DNA from: Agriotes lineatus
Lineage: Eukaryota; Arthropoda; Insecta; Coleoptera; Elateridae
DNA: 64,000 nt
Assembly (NCBI GenBank): GCA_940337035.1
Contig: CALNHX010002660.1
Location: 62,001-126,000, forward strand
Direction of reading: 5' to 3'
The position numbers and the translations under genes are program-made. A model generated the notes under the pieces. It was not told the origin of the DNA, searched no databases, and was given only the letters and a program-made list of their open reading frames with translations. Each line of letters starts with the position of its first letter. The first letter of the stretch is position 1. This document shows, one piece after another, positions 1 to 10,347 of the stretch.

Positions 1-32
1 CGGACAGACAAAACAGCGTCCCGGACAGACAA
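1..32. repeat. 11-bp direct repeat near the Crypton-like gene
   Basis: The 11-mer CGGACAGACAA occurs at 1-11 and again at 22-32, separated by 10 bp. It lies about 145 bp upstream of the recombinase start codon. It may belong to the 5' end of that element or to an unrelated short repeat cut by the window edge. Crypton elements lack terminal inverted repeats, so this cannot be assigned as an element end from sequence alone. The remaining bases up to 175 are AT-rich with no recognisable feature. Confidence 0.5.
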
Positions 33-175
33 GTCTATTAGATAAAGGATACAATGACTTTGTGATTATAATAAAATTAGTATAACAGGTGGCTTGTCGT
101 TAACGTTACTTTGATAACAATACAAAAGCATTATTTTATAACATTTGTCAAATATCATTGAATACTCTGTCATAA

Positions 176-1264
176 ATGAACATGAATCTCATTAAAGAAG
201 CTGCAAATATTGCGTGCAGAAGTTTGTTGCCGGACAAATCCAAAGGTCGATACAATCAAGCTTACGAAAGTTTCATGAAGTGGTGTGCAACGAATGATGT
301 TTCCACAATAGCTGAAGATGTGTTATTGGCATTTTTTCTAGAAAAATCAAAAACATTATCGCCTGCTACATTATGGTCAGAATACTCCATGCTGAAATTG
401 ACTATTTCTATAAATAAAAACCAGTACATATCGAAATTTAACCGCTTAAAGGCATTTATAAAAAGACGAAATGATGGGTATCAGCCTCGAAAGTCTCAAG
501 TATTTACAAAGGATGAAATTTCAAAGTTTTTGTTAGAAGCTCCAGATAAAATATATTTGTTGAAAAAAGTGGTAACTATTTTTGGGGTAGGTGGGGCATG
601 CCGAACTGACGAGCTGTATAATCTAAAAGTGAAGGATGTGGAATATAAAAATTGTGTCATGTTGGTCCAGCTTCTCACTACAAAAAACAATGTGCAAAGA
701 AGATTTGCAGTCACAAAAGATTGGGTAGCATTTGTTGATCGTTATATGCAACTCCGGAAAAAACAAACTCAAGATGGATGCTTCTTTTATCGGTATGACC
801 ATGGCAGATGTGTAAATCAGGTAGTTGGCAAACATACAATTTCAAAAATTCTTTGTGAAATAGCCAAATTTCTTAAGATCCCAAGCCCAAATCAGTACAC
901 CGGCCACTCGTTTCGCAGAACGTCTTCTACATTATTAGCCAATGCCCTGGAAGCGGACATCTTAGATATGAAAAGACATTGGGAGTGGAAGTCGTCAGCG
1001 GTGGCGGAAGGATATATAGCAGACTCCATGAGCCATAAAATAGAAGTTGCTAATAAAATCATGCCCGAAAAATCGATACAGATTCAGCAAAACTAAAATC
1101 AAGAAACGGTTCAAGAAACAGAAACTCATGTCATGCAAATCGACAAAGAAGTAAATATTTTTAGTGCCGTTGCATTTGGCCAAGAGTTCAATCAACATTT
1201 ACCTTTGAATCTCTCTGGAACATACAATAATTGTAATTTTACATTTAATTTTCCTTCAAAATAA
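176..1264 (+). pseudogene. Crypton-like tyrosine recombinase with one in-frame stop
   Basis: Tyrosine recombinases of Crypton DNA transposons cut and rejoin DNA through a covalent phosphotyrosine. The first 306 codons have the expected order: an N-terminal helical DNA-binding-like half (about residues 1-105), then a catalytic half with Arg143 in GACRTDEL, a plausible Lys170, His244 and Arg247 in GHSFRR, His268-Trp269, and the likely nucleophile Tyr280 in AEGYI. TAA at 1094-1096 stops this frame, but the same frame stays open for 55 more codons to TAA at 1262-1264 and ends in an Asn/Phe-rich tail (SGTYNNCNFTFNF). All catalytic residues precede the first stop, so a 306-residue product could still be active. 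The start is the first of two close ATGs (176 and 182). No intron is needed. The alternative is a host gene domesticated from a Crypton. Recombinase identity is fairly sure; Crypton rather than another eukaryotic tyrosine recombinase is an inference. Confidence 0.78.
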
Positions 1265-2386
1265 ATATTAATCAAGTTGACATTTTTGCTGTCGTCCAGG
1301 GCACGAAAGTTTTTCATACCTAGCAACCCATCACTTAGCATGTTTTACTTTCGCTTTCAATTGCCTTATCAAAATCGAAAGTGGCACTTCCGTAGAGGAG
1401 AGAATGAAAAGGTACTTTACCTGAACACAAAATATTTGTATGATATTGATAGGACGCCGGCACCCTAGAGGGTTGTTCCTAGGGTACTAAGGAATATTTA
1501 CTCCAATACTTAGGACTACATTATTCTTTTTGAGGTAGATATCTATTATTCCTGAGCTAACTCAAAACAAGCAGCGGAAAACAACGGAGCGATGTACAAA
1601 AACAAATCGTATTTTTTACAACAATAAAGCAATAGAGATAATTCTTTCACTAAAAATTTCTCCATTCTTTTCTATACATTTCATACGCTGGAAGTATGCC
1701 TTTATGTGCAATTGTTTTCAAAATATCTCGATGCCGAAATGTATATCGCGCATTCCCATTACGCTTTATTTAAACAATTTCTGCAGCATTTGCTAAAAAT
1801 AATTTCGTGATTACTTTGACATCATCTGAATACAGAAAGAATAATCATTCCAATGGTTTAAAAATCATTGAGAAATATTAAAAACTAAGCTTGCAAATGC
1901 GATGTACGCATAAAATTCATAAATTTTTAGTAATAAAAAAATTTCGGAAAATATTTTTTCTGCTTCTTTGCAATCGCAAAAAAATGTAGCCCTTCACATC
2001 AAGTACATCAACATGACACACACCTCACACAATGGTTGCTGGGCAAGCAAAAAAGGCGCGCTGCAATGTTGTATCCCGAATCCGGGGCAAGTTGAGCATT
2101 GTACCGCCAGATGCAAGCGCATAAAGCACCAGCATCTACAACGCAAAATAAATGAGGTTATCGATAATACATACATACATGTATTATTTCATTTTTATTA
2201 TATTGATGTCAGTTTAACTAATTTTTTACAGTCAAAATGACATTTAACATTTGCATAGGTTGGAGTTATTGCAAGGACAGCCATATCTTGCAATTTTGTT
2301 TTACACGCAATCTAAGTTGTTATTTATTTAGCAAATAATTATTTCTGACTTCTTTTGGTTAATAAGCAAATAAAATGCCGCACTAG
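1265..2386. other. AT-rich stretch without a recognisable gene
   Basis: No protein homology is visible in either strand. A short open frame at 1968-2240 on the plus strand has no recognisable domain and is not called. Small structural items are a pair of 6-bp inverted arms, CCCTAG at 1463-1468 and CTAGGG at 1479-1484, and a short ATACATACATACATGTAT palindromic run near 2166-2183. The segment at about 2055-2130 is less AT-rich than its surroundings and could be an eroded repeat, but I cannot assign it. Confidence 0.4.
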
Positions 2387-2435
2387 CTAATTTCACCTAG
2401 AGTACCTGTATATACAGGTACTCTAATTTCACCTA
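2387..2435. repeat. Perfect palindrome between 13-bp direct repeats
   Basis: The 13-mer CTAATTTCACCTA occurs at 2387-2399 and 2423-2435. Between them, 2401-2422 is a perfect 22-bp palindrome (arms AGTACCTGTAT / ATACAGGTACT). The palindrome extends to 26 bp at 2399-2424 by running into the flanking repeats. This looks like a small palindromic insertion with a flanking duplication, or the footprint of a replication-slippage or excision event. No element family is assigned. Confidence 0.7.
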
Positions 2436-3712
2436 TTTAAATAGACGTCTGTCAACATCATTATTAGTAAATTGTTAAATGTAACTAAAGTACTTTTATT
2501 TTCTATAATAACTGTCAAAGTGTTACAATGTTAGTAGATATGTGATTAAAACGCTAGGAAATTTTTATACCTCGTGTTGTTTGAACTTTTTTCAAATTTA
2601 TGGTTATGTGTCAATTTTGAATGTCAAAGTTTCTTCATTTGAACTCTTACAAAATTTCTTTTTTTGACATGGAATCATCATCAATAAAATCGGATAAAAA
2701 AAGAATACCAAGAAATATTTTAAATGCAAAAATGAAGCAAGCGGTATTAAATTGCTAAGATCAATTTCTGGAAATGAATCCACAAATGCCGAAAATGGAA
2801 TTGTTAACAAGACTTTCTAAAATCCTTTCAGTAAAACATGAAGGTAGATCCTTTTACGTTCTAATTTAAAGCCACAATTTTTTCTAGATGTCAACACAAG
2901 TTAATATATAATATTTTTGAAAATAAAGAGCAATTGAAAGACTCTAAAACGGGCAAAAAGAAACATGGCCAGGAAATGTTTAAAAGATTGAAATAGGGAA
3001 AAAAAATTTCAATACACAATTTAGTTAGATATTTGACAAATACCGTGGAATATGCTGGGTCAAGATCACTACTATACAAGATAATTTTGGATATGGGCTT
3101 TCAATTTAAAAGAGTAAATACAAGAAAAATATTATGCAAACGAAAATATGTAGCTACAGCTAAAATTAAATTTTTACGCAAATATTTACAATATTTAAAT
3201 TCTGGTGAAGACATCACTTTTATATTTTTGGCAACACATGGATTTACTAAAACGGTTCTCAAATTCGGCGATGGGTAAAGGAAGATGATAAAAGAATGCA
3301 AAATTTCAAAGTTAAAAGTGAAGGTGATAGATTTACGGTATTGCACGTTGGTTATAGGGGTGGGTTTTTGGAAGGCTGTGAACTTTTCTTTACCAGTAAA
3401 AATAATGATGCCGGTTACCACAAGAATGGGTGCGGACAAATTTAAAAATTGGGTTGTAAATCAGTTTTTAAATAAATAAAATAAAAAGCGTGTTGTAGTA
3501 ATGGACAATGCACCATATCATTCCGTTTTATTAGAAAAAAACTCAACAAAAAGTTCAACAAAATCAATTTTGGTAAATTATTTAGCAAAACATAAATTTA
3601 AGTGAATCTGAATTAAATCTCGAGACTAAGAAAAAACTTTGGGAACGAATTGAGCTAATTATTAAGAAAAATGATAAAAAGTATGTTATTGACAACATCC
3701 TTTAGAAGCATA

Positions 3713-3720
3713 GCTACGAA
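3713..3720. repeat. hAT target-site duplication, left copy
   Basis: GCTACGAA sits immediately before the left inverted terminus and is identical to 4942-4949 immediately after the right terminus. Confidence 0.85.
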
Positions 3721-4941
3721 CAGGGCCGTCGTTACAGCAGGTGCGAGCGTGCGGCCGCACCGGGCGGCCGTTTTTGGAAGGCGGCTATTTTTCTTAACAA
3801 AATAATATACTATTTTTGTATTATATGATATGATTGCTCCAACGTAAGAACATTAATATTACTGAATCTGCCAAATGCCTTTAATCACTTAAAAATAATT
3901 TTCAAAGCTGTCGAACATATGCCTTTTTTAAACAATTATTGGTTGATGCTGGAGAACTGAAACGGGCCAATTCGTGCCACCTGTATTTACCTATTCTATA
4001 CCTTTTGATTATATACCCAATTAGTAATAAAGCCTGACAGTATGTGTTCTTATGTTTTATTTACGTAACAATGCAGTATTAGTACGAATCGATGTAAGTG
4101 ACCGCAGGCTATAAGTTTCCGAGTGCAATGTGCAAACTCTGGAAGCAGCAAGTGAACTCATTCGCGCTAAAGTTGGTGAACCGCGCGGATCGACCTATTC
4201 GGACCCTAGTAGGTGAATAGCGTGGATCAATTGATTCGCTGCCAAATTGGCCAAGTGAAGTCTTATTGTGTCCACCACGGAGTACGGGCAGCTTTAGGCG
4301 AGATGCAAGCCATAGAAGTGAAACAACACATTGGAGGCGTCAGCGGTGTCCAAATCGACAGCGCTTGAAAAAAAATTTCGACCGCAGCACCCCAGCGGTC
4401 CACGGGCTACTTGTTGAACAAAGGGAAACAAGATTAGCCCTGGTGGAAACCGCGCTACGAGGTCAGAAAACAATTAGAATATTGTTGATAATTATTTTAA
4501 CGAACCATTGCTCAACTATGAGTAAGGAGCTCGCTGTCAGATAACGGGGAATTACCGGCCGGCATTACGTCATTTGCTGATTTGGCGTCCAGGGGCTGCA
4601 AATAGCGACGCGTCCTAAAGAATGGACAACTTCGCGTTCAAGCTATTCCTATGTGCGGAATTATTTTATACATTGCTCTCGTAAGCTGAAAAAAAAGCCC
4701 GAAGATATATTTAGTTTTTTATGTAACTATGTATTTGTGTCTGAGTCAGATTTTTAGAGTTTAATTTTTATATATGTATTATGTATGTGTTACTATGTAG
4801 TATATAGTATGTGTATATTTAACAGTGTTATATTTGTTAATAATTTTTTTTTAAATTTAGCCATTTTTTTAATAGTTACATACATAAGGGCGACAATTTA
4901 AAAACCTGCACCGGGCGGCCAAAAGTCTAGCGACGGCCCTG
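3721..4941. mobile_element. Non-autonomous hAT-like element, 1,221 bp
   Basis: The element starts with CAGGGCCGTCG (3721-3731) and ends with its exact reverse complement CGACGGCCCTG (4931-4941). An identical 8-bp duplication, GCTACGAA, flanks it at 3713-3720 and 4942-4949. An 8-bp target duplication with CAGGG-type ends is characteristic of the hAT superfamily. A subterminal GCACCGGGCGGCC occurs in direct orientation near both ends (3757-3769 and 4908-4920). The interior encodes no recognisable transposase; the open frame at 4266-4544 matches nothing I know. It is therefore a non-autonomous derivative that would have depended on transposase supplied in trans. It sits inside the Tc1/mariner-type transposase relic, and the host frame reads on directly across the duplication. 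Confidence 0.85.
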
Positions 4942-4949
4942 GCTACGAA
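4942..4949. repeat. hAT target-site duplication, right copy
   Basis: GCTACGAA is identical to 3713-3720. The perfect match suggests the hAT insertion is not very old, although the transposase it interrupted is itself decayed. Confidence 0.85.
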
Positions 4950-5310
4950 GTACTAAGACTGCCGCCCTATCACTACCAGTACAATGCCATAGAAATGGCA
5001 TGGGCATTTTGCAAAACGCATAATAACAAACACATTAATGACGCAAAATTCTCATTTAAAGAGAAGGTACAAGTGGTTTGGAAAGATTCTCTGTCAAAAT
5101 TTTCCTCAGATATGTGGAATAATTCTGTTAATCATATAGAGAAGCTAATTTCTGATGACTGGAAAAAGCATATGGGCATTACGCCAATAGAAAACATTCC
5201 TCCATTTATTATCTCTCATGCAGAAGACTTACCTAGATTCTGACGACGAGCAATTTTTATCGGAAGAATCTCAGTCTGAAAATGAAATGTATATGGAAAA
5301 ATGTACATAA

Positions 5311-6204
5311 AATACAAGTATGTCAATAATTGTTGCACTACTTACTCTGCATTTTCAATTACTACATTTCTTAAAATTGTACAATAATTTATTATTCTTT
5401 CAGCTTGTGGTTTAATTACAATTACCTTTAATTTTGCAAACGTTCATTATGTTTATTTTCAAATATTGTAAGTTTAATAATGAATAAATTTGCAATATTT
5501 TAATATGCTGTTCGGTTTACCCACTTTTATGACATGTCTGTCAAAATAACAATAATTTTTTTAGTGGAAAAAAAACTAAAAATGTATGTGCCAACGTTAT
5601 TAAAACTAGGGACCCTGCAGGAATGCAACTTATCTCCTAGAAAGTTGACCTTGAAAATTATTATAGAAAATAAAAGTACTTTAGGTGGTCTACATTGCCA
5701 AGAAGTTAAATCAAGGTCTACCGCAAGTCCTATAAAAATGAAATCAGCTATACTTAATGATACGCTCAATGTTTTTTATTCTTATTGTAAGATTGATCAC
5801 TCTCCCAGAACACCCCCCAGAGCAAAATCTTAGTTACGCCACTGGTTATCAAATCTAATGAAGCGAAGAATCTGCTTGAAGCGGTCTCTACTCATTGCTG
5901 CTTTATATAATGGTAAGGTATCTGATTTCCACAATTCATCAATATGTTCAGTATTGGATTTATGAACGCCTGCCATTAGTAGTAGGTATACCTAAGAAAT
6001 CATCAAGCTCCTCATCCGTAATACTCTACCACACTTTTTGGGTTAATTATAAGATCACTGTAAGAGGGAGTTGTGTGAGTGTATCACACCAGATTTTTAA
6101 TTTAATTTTCATAGTTAATTTTCGAAGATGGCCTTCAAATATGTTAAATGTGCCAAAGTTACAGTATTGCATACATATATGTATTACTTAGTATATTGCT
6201 AGCA
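5311..6204. other. AT-rich stretch with a hAT-like terminus near 5806-5844
   Basis: No gene is recognised. The run ending TTAGTTACGCCACTG at 5844 is, on the minus strand, CAGTGGCGTAACTAA, which resembles the ends of hAT-type elements. I did not find the partner terminus or a clear target duplication, so only one end of a decayed element may remain. The open frame at 5534-5833 runs into this terminus and is unrecognised. Bases 5850-6204 show nothing. Confidence 0.35.
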
Positions 6205-6420
6205 GGGCCTCGTACGGCCGAACCACATTACGGCGTCGACCATATATCTAATATATGGCGTCGACATAGTCTCACTTTGAGTATAACGCGTCTCATGCGC
6301 ATGCCTGAGAGTTCGAATTCCGCCTTTAGAAGCGAATTTTAAACTTGACTGGGAGGTTCACTTCCCCCACCGAGCGGACGACGCCAACGCGCTTGCGCAC
6401 AGCTCACAATATACATTGAA
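6205..6420 (+). repeat. Old tRNA-derived SINE-like sequence
   Basis: The segment begins GGGCCTCG, like the better-preserved SINE at 10128. It carries a box-B-like AGTTCGAATTCC at 6310-6321 preceded by TGAG, as in that SINE. The distance from start to box B is 105 bp here and 82 bp there. A 25-bp offset tandem duplication of GGCGTCGAC (6232-6240 and 6257-6265) explains most of the difference. No poly-A tail or target duplication is clear, so the right boundary is approximate. It is probably a diverged relative, but this could be chance similarity in a tRNA-like region. Confidence 0.4.
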
Positions 6421-6972
6421 GAGTTGGTTGTCTGTCTCACTTCCTACGTGACCCCTCAACTCATCGCCGCAAGCAATATAGTTCTTTAAATATATGATTG
6501 CCTATCTCACTAGATATTGTTTTCCATGGCAAACTCTGTTTATTTACCTCTCAATAATAGGAAAATTCCTGCATGGCGTTTATTTATCAAAGTAAGTATA
6601 GCAAACCTTATATCGTTATAAAGAGAAAAATTTGTCCTTTTTAAAACTGCCAAAGCCAACTATGACTGCCGTTTAAAAAAAGTAAAGTTTGTATTATAAC
6701 TCAAAAACCGTAAAATCGAGAAGGAAATTAGTATGTTCACCATGTTAAAAATTAAAATGTCTAAAACTTTTATTCGTGTAATTTTGTTGTATTCCTAATA
6801 ATAACGATTCTACAACATTTAAAAGAAAAATCATTAAATCTGCTTTTCGCTCATATCTAGTAAGCTGTGGTTTTTTTATCAAGAAACAAAAGCATATCTT
6901 GCATAAGCTCTTAAAACGACAACTCTTTCCTCATTTAACCGAATCTCTATGTCTTATGGTTTCCGAGATCCC

Positions 6973-6996
6973 AATAATAATAATAATAATAATAAT
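6973..6996. repeat. (AAT)8 microsatellite
   Basis: Eight perfect AAT units in a row, followed by TT. This is a simple sequence repeat with no further significance visible. Confidence 0.95.
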
Positions 6997-7761
6997 TTAT
7001 TATCTATTAAATATATTGCTATAGCCCCTATTTTTAGGAAACTATGCCTTCAAAATAATTCTGTTATATTTTTAATAATATTTAATATAATCAAGACCTC
7101 TTATCTCATTGGGCTGGGTTCATCGAATCTAGCATGCTATCTAATATTGCAATGAAATATTATAACCTCAAATTAGCTTTATATTTGAATGTCAAAATTT
7201 ACTTTTCAAACTCTTCACACTAAGGTGTACTGACAACTATGCTTTTACATTTGACTTTTTAACATTTATTGACTTTTCTAGATAATTTTGCTTCAGTTTC
7301 TGTTAATTACTTTCAACATTTGACAGTATTCATAACTTCAATATAAACCCATCCTAACAAACCTGTTTCTGCCACTCACGTCCTCACCAAGCACAACACT
7401 CACCACCAACAGCCCTCTCGAACAGGTAACACCTTCAAAACCTCCAACAGCTAATCCTTCCTTGGTCCTATGAACTGATGCAAGCTCCAACCTCCTGCAG
7501 CTGCCAATGTCAGACTTCACAACCAGCTCCTACCTTTAGCCCTGTAAGCTACTGAAAAGAACACTTTTTTTCAGCAGCTACCGCTTCCTCTAGTCCAATC
7601 ACCACAGCCACCAGTTCCTGTTGTATGCCTGTACCATCAATCCAATTTCAGTCATTATCCTGCTCGCTCGCTCACATCAAACCAACTCAACTGCCTCCAA
7701 AACCTCGTCCTAGTTACTGCTGCAGTCCACAATCCTGCTATCACACGATCTATTTGTCCAG

Positions 7762-7817
7762 GTAAGTTTCTCTCCTTCTGTTATTTTCAACTATTAACTT
7801 TGTCCAATTATTTTCAG
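7762..7817 (+). other. Intron-like segment with GTAAGT and TTTTCAG ends
   Basis: A 56-bp interval begins GTAAGT directly after CCAG and ends ATTATTTTCAG. It has a pyrimidine-rich body and a CTATTAAC sequence that could serve as a branch point. These fit a minimal insect intron. The flanks contain only short frames, so if real it may belong to a non-coding transcript or an eroded element. Chance occurrence in AT-rich DNA is possible. Confidence 0.25.
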
Positions 7818-8678
7818 GTATGCTGACATCTCAAACTTAATATTCCAAGTATCGATCCAATTCTTCACATAATCAATATGAAACCACTTCCAACCACTTG
7901 CAGCCCGATGCAACAAATCCACCTTCAATCGATGATGATTATTTTTGTTTACCAATATTTCAATAACTGTTTTTCTTTGCTTTTAATCTTAATATTCATA
8001 ATACCATATTAAATAAATAATTATTGCATTTATTCCCATTAATTTTTAATATTTAATTTTCCATAAATTTTCTTACAACTGCCTTTATGAGTACTTATTT
8101 AGTAACTGTTTTATAAACAACTTTTTTTATATACTAGTAACGATTATTTATGCACACTATTTAATTAATTTAAAATAATACTAACAATACATAATTTTCT
8201 TAACAAACACAATTGTCGATGTAACCTTAGTTTGAATTTTTTTATTTCGTTAATTATTTATTTCAATGCATTCAAATCAGCCTACCAGTATTTTATGAAT
8301 CCCAATGAATAATGCAATCAAAGTTGATCTTCATCAATTAATGTTAAATTTTTTTATTTTATCTATTTAGACTCAATTTCTGTAACTGTTCAAATTTACT
8401 CGTTCAATTTTCAACATTCCTTTATTATAATCTCTGTCCATATCATGTATCATAACACAATTCCCCAATGAAGGAAAAGATTTAAATAAACTTGTTTTAG
8501 TTCAAATCTCTTTTCTGCATTCCCCTTTTATTCCTGCATTGTTTTGTATCCCATGTTACTTTCAATATTTTATTCTATTAACAATTAATCTTTATTTTAT
8601 TCAACTCACTATGAAACAACACATTAAATCTATTTAACGAACAACAACCTTAATATTAAAATATTTACATGTTTCTAT

Positions 8679-9407
8679 TTACATTTTATACGGATAAATC
8701 ATGGATATATGAAATCTGCCTCTTACTCTTCCATCTCTTTCATTTACTAATTCATAAGTGTTGTTATTATTGAATATTTTATGTATTTTATATGGTCCTT
8801 CATATGCATGTAACAGTTTTGCACATTTTTTTTCTTTCCTGTTTGCTACTCTGAGTTTCTTTACAATTACTAAATCCCCTAGTTTGAATTGCACCCGTTT
8901 TAAAATTTTCTTGTTCTGCTTCCTTTCATATCTGTCATTAATTATTTCCAATCTTCTTCTAACCCTATCTAACAATTGCATTACTTCAACATTACTTTGT
9001 TCTCTTCTCCATGGTCTAGCTGGAATTATTTGTTTGCATAAAGTAATTGGACTGATTTCTGTCGTTGTATTTGGAACATTATTTATAAAATTTTCTACAT
9101 CAGGCAAATATTGTACCCATTTATTATGATGTTCATGTGTAAGTATCCTTAAATATTTAATTACCTCTTTAATGTACCTTTCTGCAATATTACTTTGTGG
9201 ATGTCTGATACTACAAAAACAAATCTTTATTCCCTTTCTATCTAAATTATTTGATAATCGTACATTCCTAAAATATGTTGCATTGTCTGCCAAAATCTTT
9301 CTTGGTTTACCTACTTGTTCTTCAAAATTTGCAATTGACTTAATTACATGTTTAGTATTACAGTTTTTCGCTGGATATAGTTTTATAAATTTAGAAAATG
9401 CATCTCC
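8679..9407 (-). pseudogene. pol: Gypsy integrase core and C-terminus
   Basis: This is the integrase catalytic core and tail of the gypsy pol. The second catalytic Asp is in LADNATYF and the Glu in HPQSNIAERYIKE. They are separated by 35 residues, the classic DD35E spacing. The C-terminal part contains a basic region and a FKLGDLVIVKK segment typical of the end of gypsy integrases, with the stop at 8679. Together with the Asp of the previous piece the catalytic triad is complete, but a frame change near 9400-9415 separates the first Asp from the rest. The reading frame is open upstream of 9293 without an ATG. Confidence 0.88.
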
Positions 9408-10127
9408 ATAATCAAAATATGTTTGTATCCATATTGTCCTGTAACTAGGTTTGATAAATAATCAATAGCTACCAATTCCATTGGTTCATTTACTCTAATA
9501 CTTTGAACAAAATTCTGATTTTTAAAATTCTTTTCTTTAGCAAATTGGCAAATTTGACAAGTTTGAATTAGTTGTTTAATTAATCTAATATCATTTTTCA
9601 TATAAAAACATTCCCTAAAAATTAACCAAGTTTTCCTTGTCCCACAATGTCCAAATATTGTATGAATTTCTTCAACAATTTCTAACATAACTTCTTTACT
9701 CAAAACTATCAATTCTTTATTTTCTACGACCTTTACCAACAAATTCTCTTTAATTTGATACCCTTTATAATTTTTATCTTGACTTTGTAATACTAAAGTT
9801 TTTAATTCTTCAATTTCTTCTGCTGTCTGAATAATTAACATCTCTTGTTTTGATAATCTTCCTTCCTTATAAATTTTCTCAATTCCTATTAAGATTTGTT
9901 TTGATTTTTCATACATAGGTACATCTTTTCTACTTAAGAAATCTGCCACTACATTTAACTTCCCTGGCCTATGTTTAATATCAAATTCATATTGTTGTAA
10001 ATACAATGCCCACCTGTATAACCTATCATTATGAAAAGTTTTATTTTTCAAAAACGAAATTGCTGAATTATCCGTTTCAATATCAAATTTGTTCCCTGTT
10101 AAATAAAATTTTAGTTTATTAATTGCA
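9383..10127 (-). pseudogene. pol: Gypsy RNase H end and integrase N-terminus
   Basis: This is the middle part of the gypsy pol. It begins beside the SINE with the second half of RNase H (ETDNSAISFL, then NVVADFLSR carrying a late catalytic Asp). It continues through a linker into the integrase zinc-binding HHCC motif (His-x4-His in HTIFGHC, Cys-x2-Cys in CQIC) and reaches the first integrase Asp in LVAIDYLS. The frame then slips and runs to a false stop at 9383. The true continuation is in another frame from about 9410 downward. The apparent start at 10051 is only a non-ATG codon inside RNase H. Confidence 0.88.
10113..10127. repeat. SINE target-site duplication, left copy
   Basis: AGTTTATTAATTGCA is identical to 10348-10362. 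It lies within the gypsy RNase H coding sequence. Confidence 0.9.
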
Positions 10128-10347
10128 GGGGCCTCGGTAGGCGAGCTGCGATTGCTGTTGCAGCCGAGGTCACATTGAAAATCATGGAGCGCTCGAGCCG
10201 GAGCGTTGAGAGTTCAACTCCCGGCACGGGCGGTCTAGATTTTCAATTAATTAAGGCGTGGTTTAAGTGACGCCCGCGCCCCCTGAAGTAATGCGTAAGC
10301 GGTTCCGGGGGCAACGGTAGCCGGTAGGGAAAAAAAAAATTTAAAAA
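10128..10347 (+). mobile_element. tRNA-derived SINE inserted in gypsy pol
   Basis: A 220-bp insertion begins GGGGCCTCGGTAGGCG and ends in an A-rich tail (a run of ten A, then TTTAAAAAA). It is flanked by an exact 15-bp duplication of AGTTTATTAATTGCA. A box-A-like sequence lies at 10138-10148 (TAGGCGAGCTG, one mismatch to consensus) and a box-B-like sequence at 10211-10221 (AGTTCAACTCC), giving an internal RNA polymerase III promoter layout. The body is clearly more GC-rich than its surroundings. SINEs move with enzymes of a partner LINE. The tail and long target duplication indicate target-primed reverse transcription. Confidence 0.88.

Larger units (their letters stand above)
2669..5310 (+). 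pseudogene. Tc1/mariner-type (DDE_3-like) transposase relic
   Basis: Pieces of one transposase lie in order on the plus strand, interrupted by stops, frame changes and a 1.2-kb insertion. The pieces are an N-terminal fragment starting at ATG 2669, a central segment at about 3033-3480, the motif VVVMDNAPYHS from about 3489, and LPPYHYQYNAIEMAW at 4959-5003 with a C-terminal segment to 5243. An acidic tail in another frame ends at TAA 5308-5310. The MDNAPYH Asp and the NAIEMAW Glu fit the second and third catalytic positions of the DDE/D superfamily. The first Asp would be expected in FIFLATHGFTKT (about 3217-3252), where related proteins carry an Asp-Glu-Thr-Trp-like motif. It appears lost here, so the protein is presumably inactive even apart from the stops. 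A splice-like GT...CTAG interval near 2844-2888 may mark an old intron. I could not define terminal inverted repeats. The exact subfamily is uncertain. Confidence 0.72.
6421..8678. other. AT-rich stretch with microsatellite and intron-like segment
   Basis: No coding gene is recognised. The interval from about 7340 to 7760 is richer in C and A than its surroundings on the plus strand and contains only short frames. The segment just below 8679 should hold the 3' end of the gypsy element (polypurine tract and LTR), but I cannot define an LTR because no second copy is present in the window. Confidence 0.4.

Noticed and set aside
1968..2240. 90-codon frame as a small gene
   Set aside because: No recognisable domain, AT-biased low-complexity ends, and an overlapping minus-strand frame of similar length. 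Nothing supports coding.
4266..4544. 92-codon frame inside the hAT-like element as a transposase remnant
   Set aside because: No hAT dimerisation-domain or catalytic motif can be seen. The frame is probably chance within a more GC-rich segment.
6335..6400. Similarity of TTTAAACTTGACTG and GCGCTTGC to the BEL LTR (near 12090-12130)
   Set aside because: Only two short matches in the same order with different intervening sequence. Not enough to call an LTR fragment, and the region is better explained as SINE-like.
7542..7576. Second intron-like segment GTAAGC...TTTTTCAG
   Set aside because: At about 34 bp it is too short for a spliceosomal intron.
8758..9129. 123-codon plus-strand frame
   Set aside because: It is the antisense shadow of the gypsy integrase coding sequence and has only hydrophobic low-complexity content.
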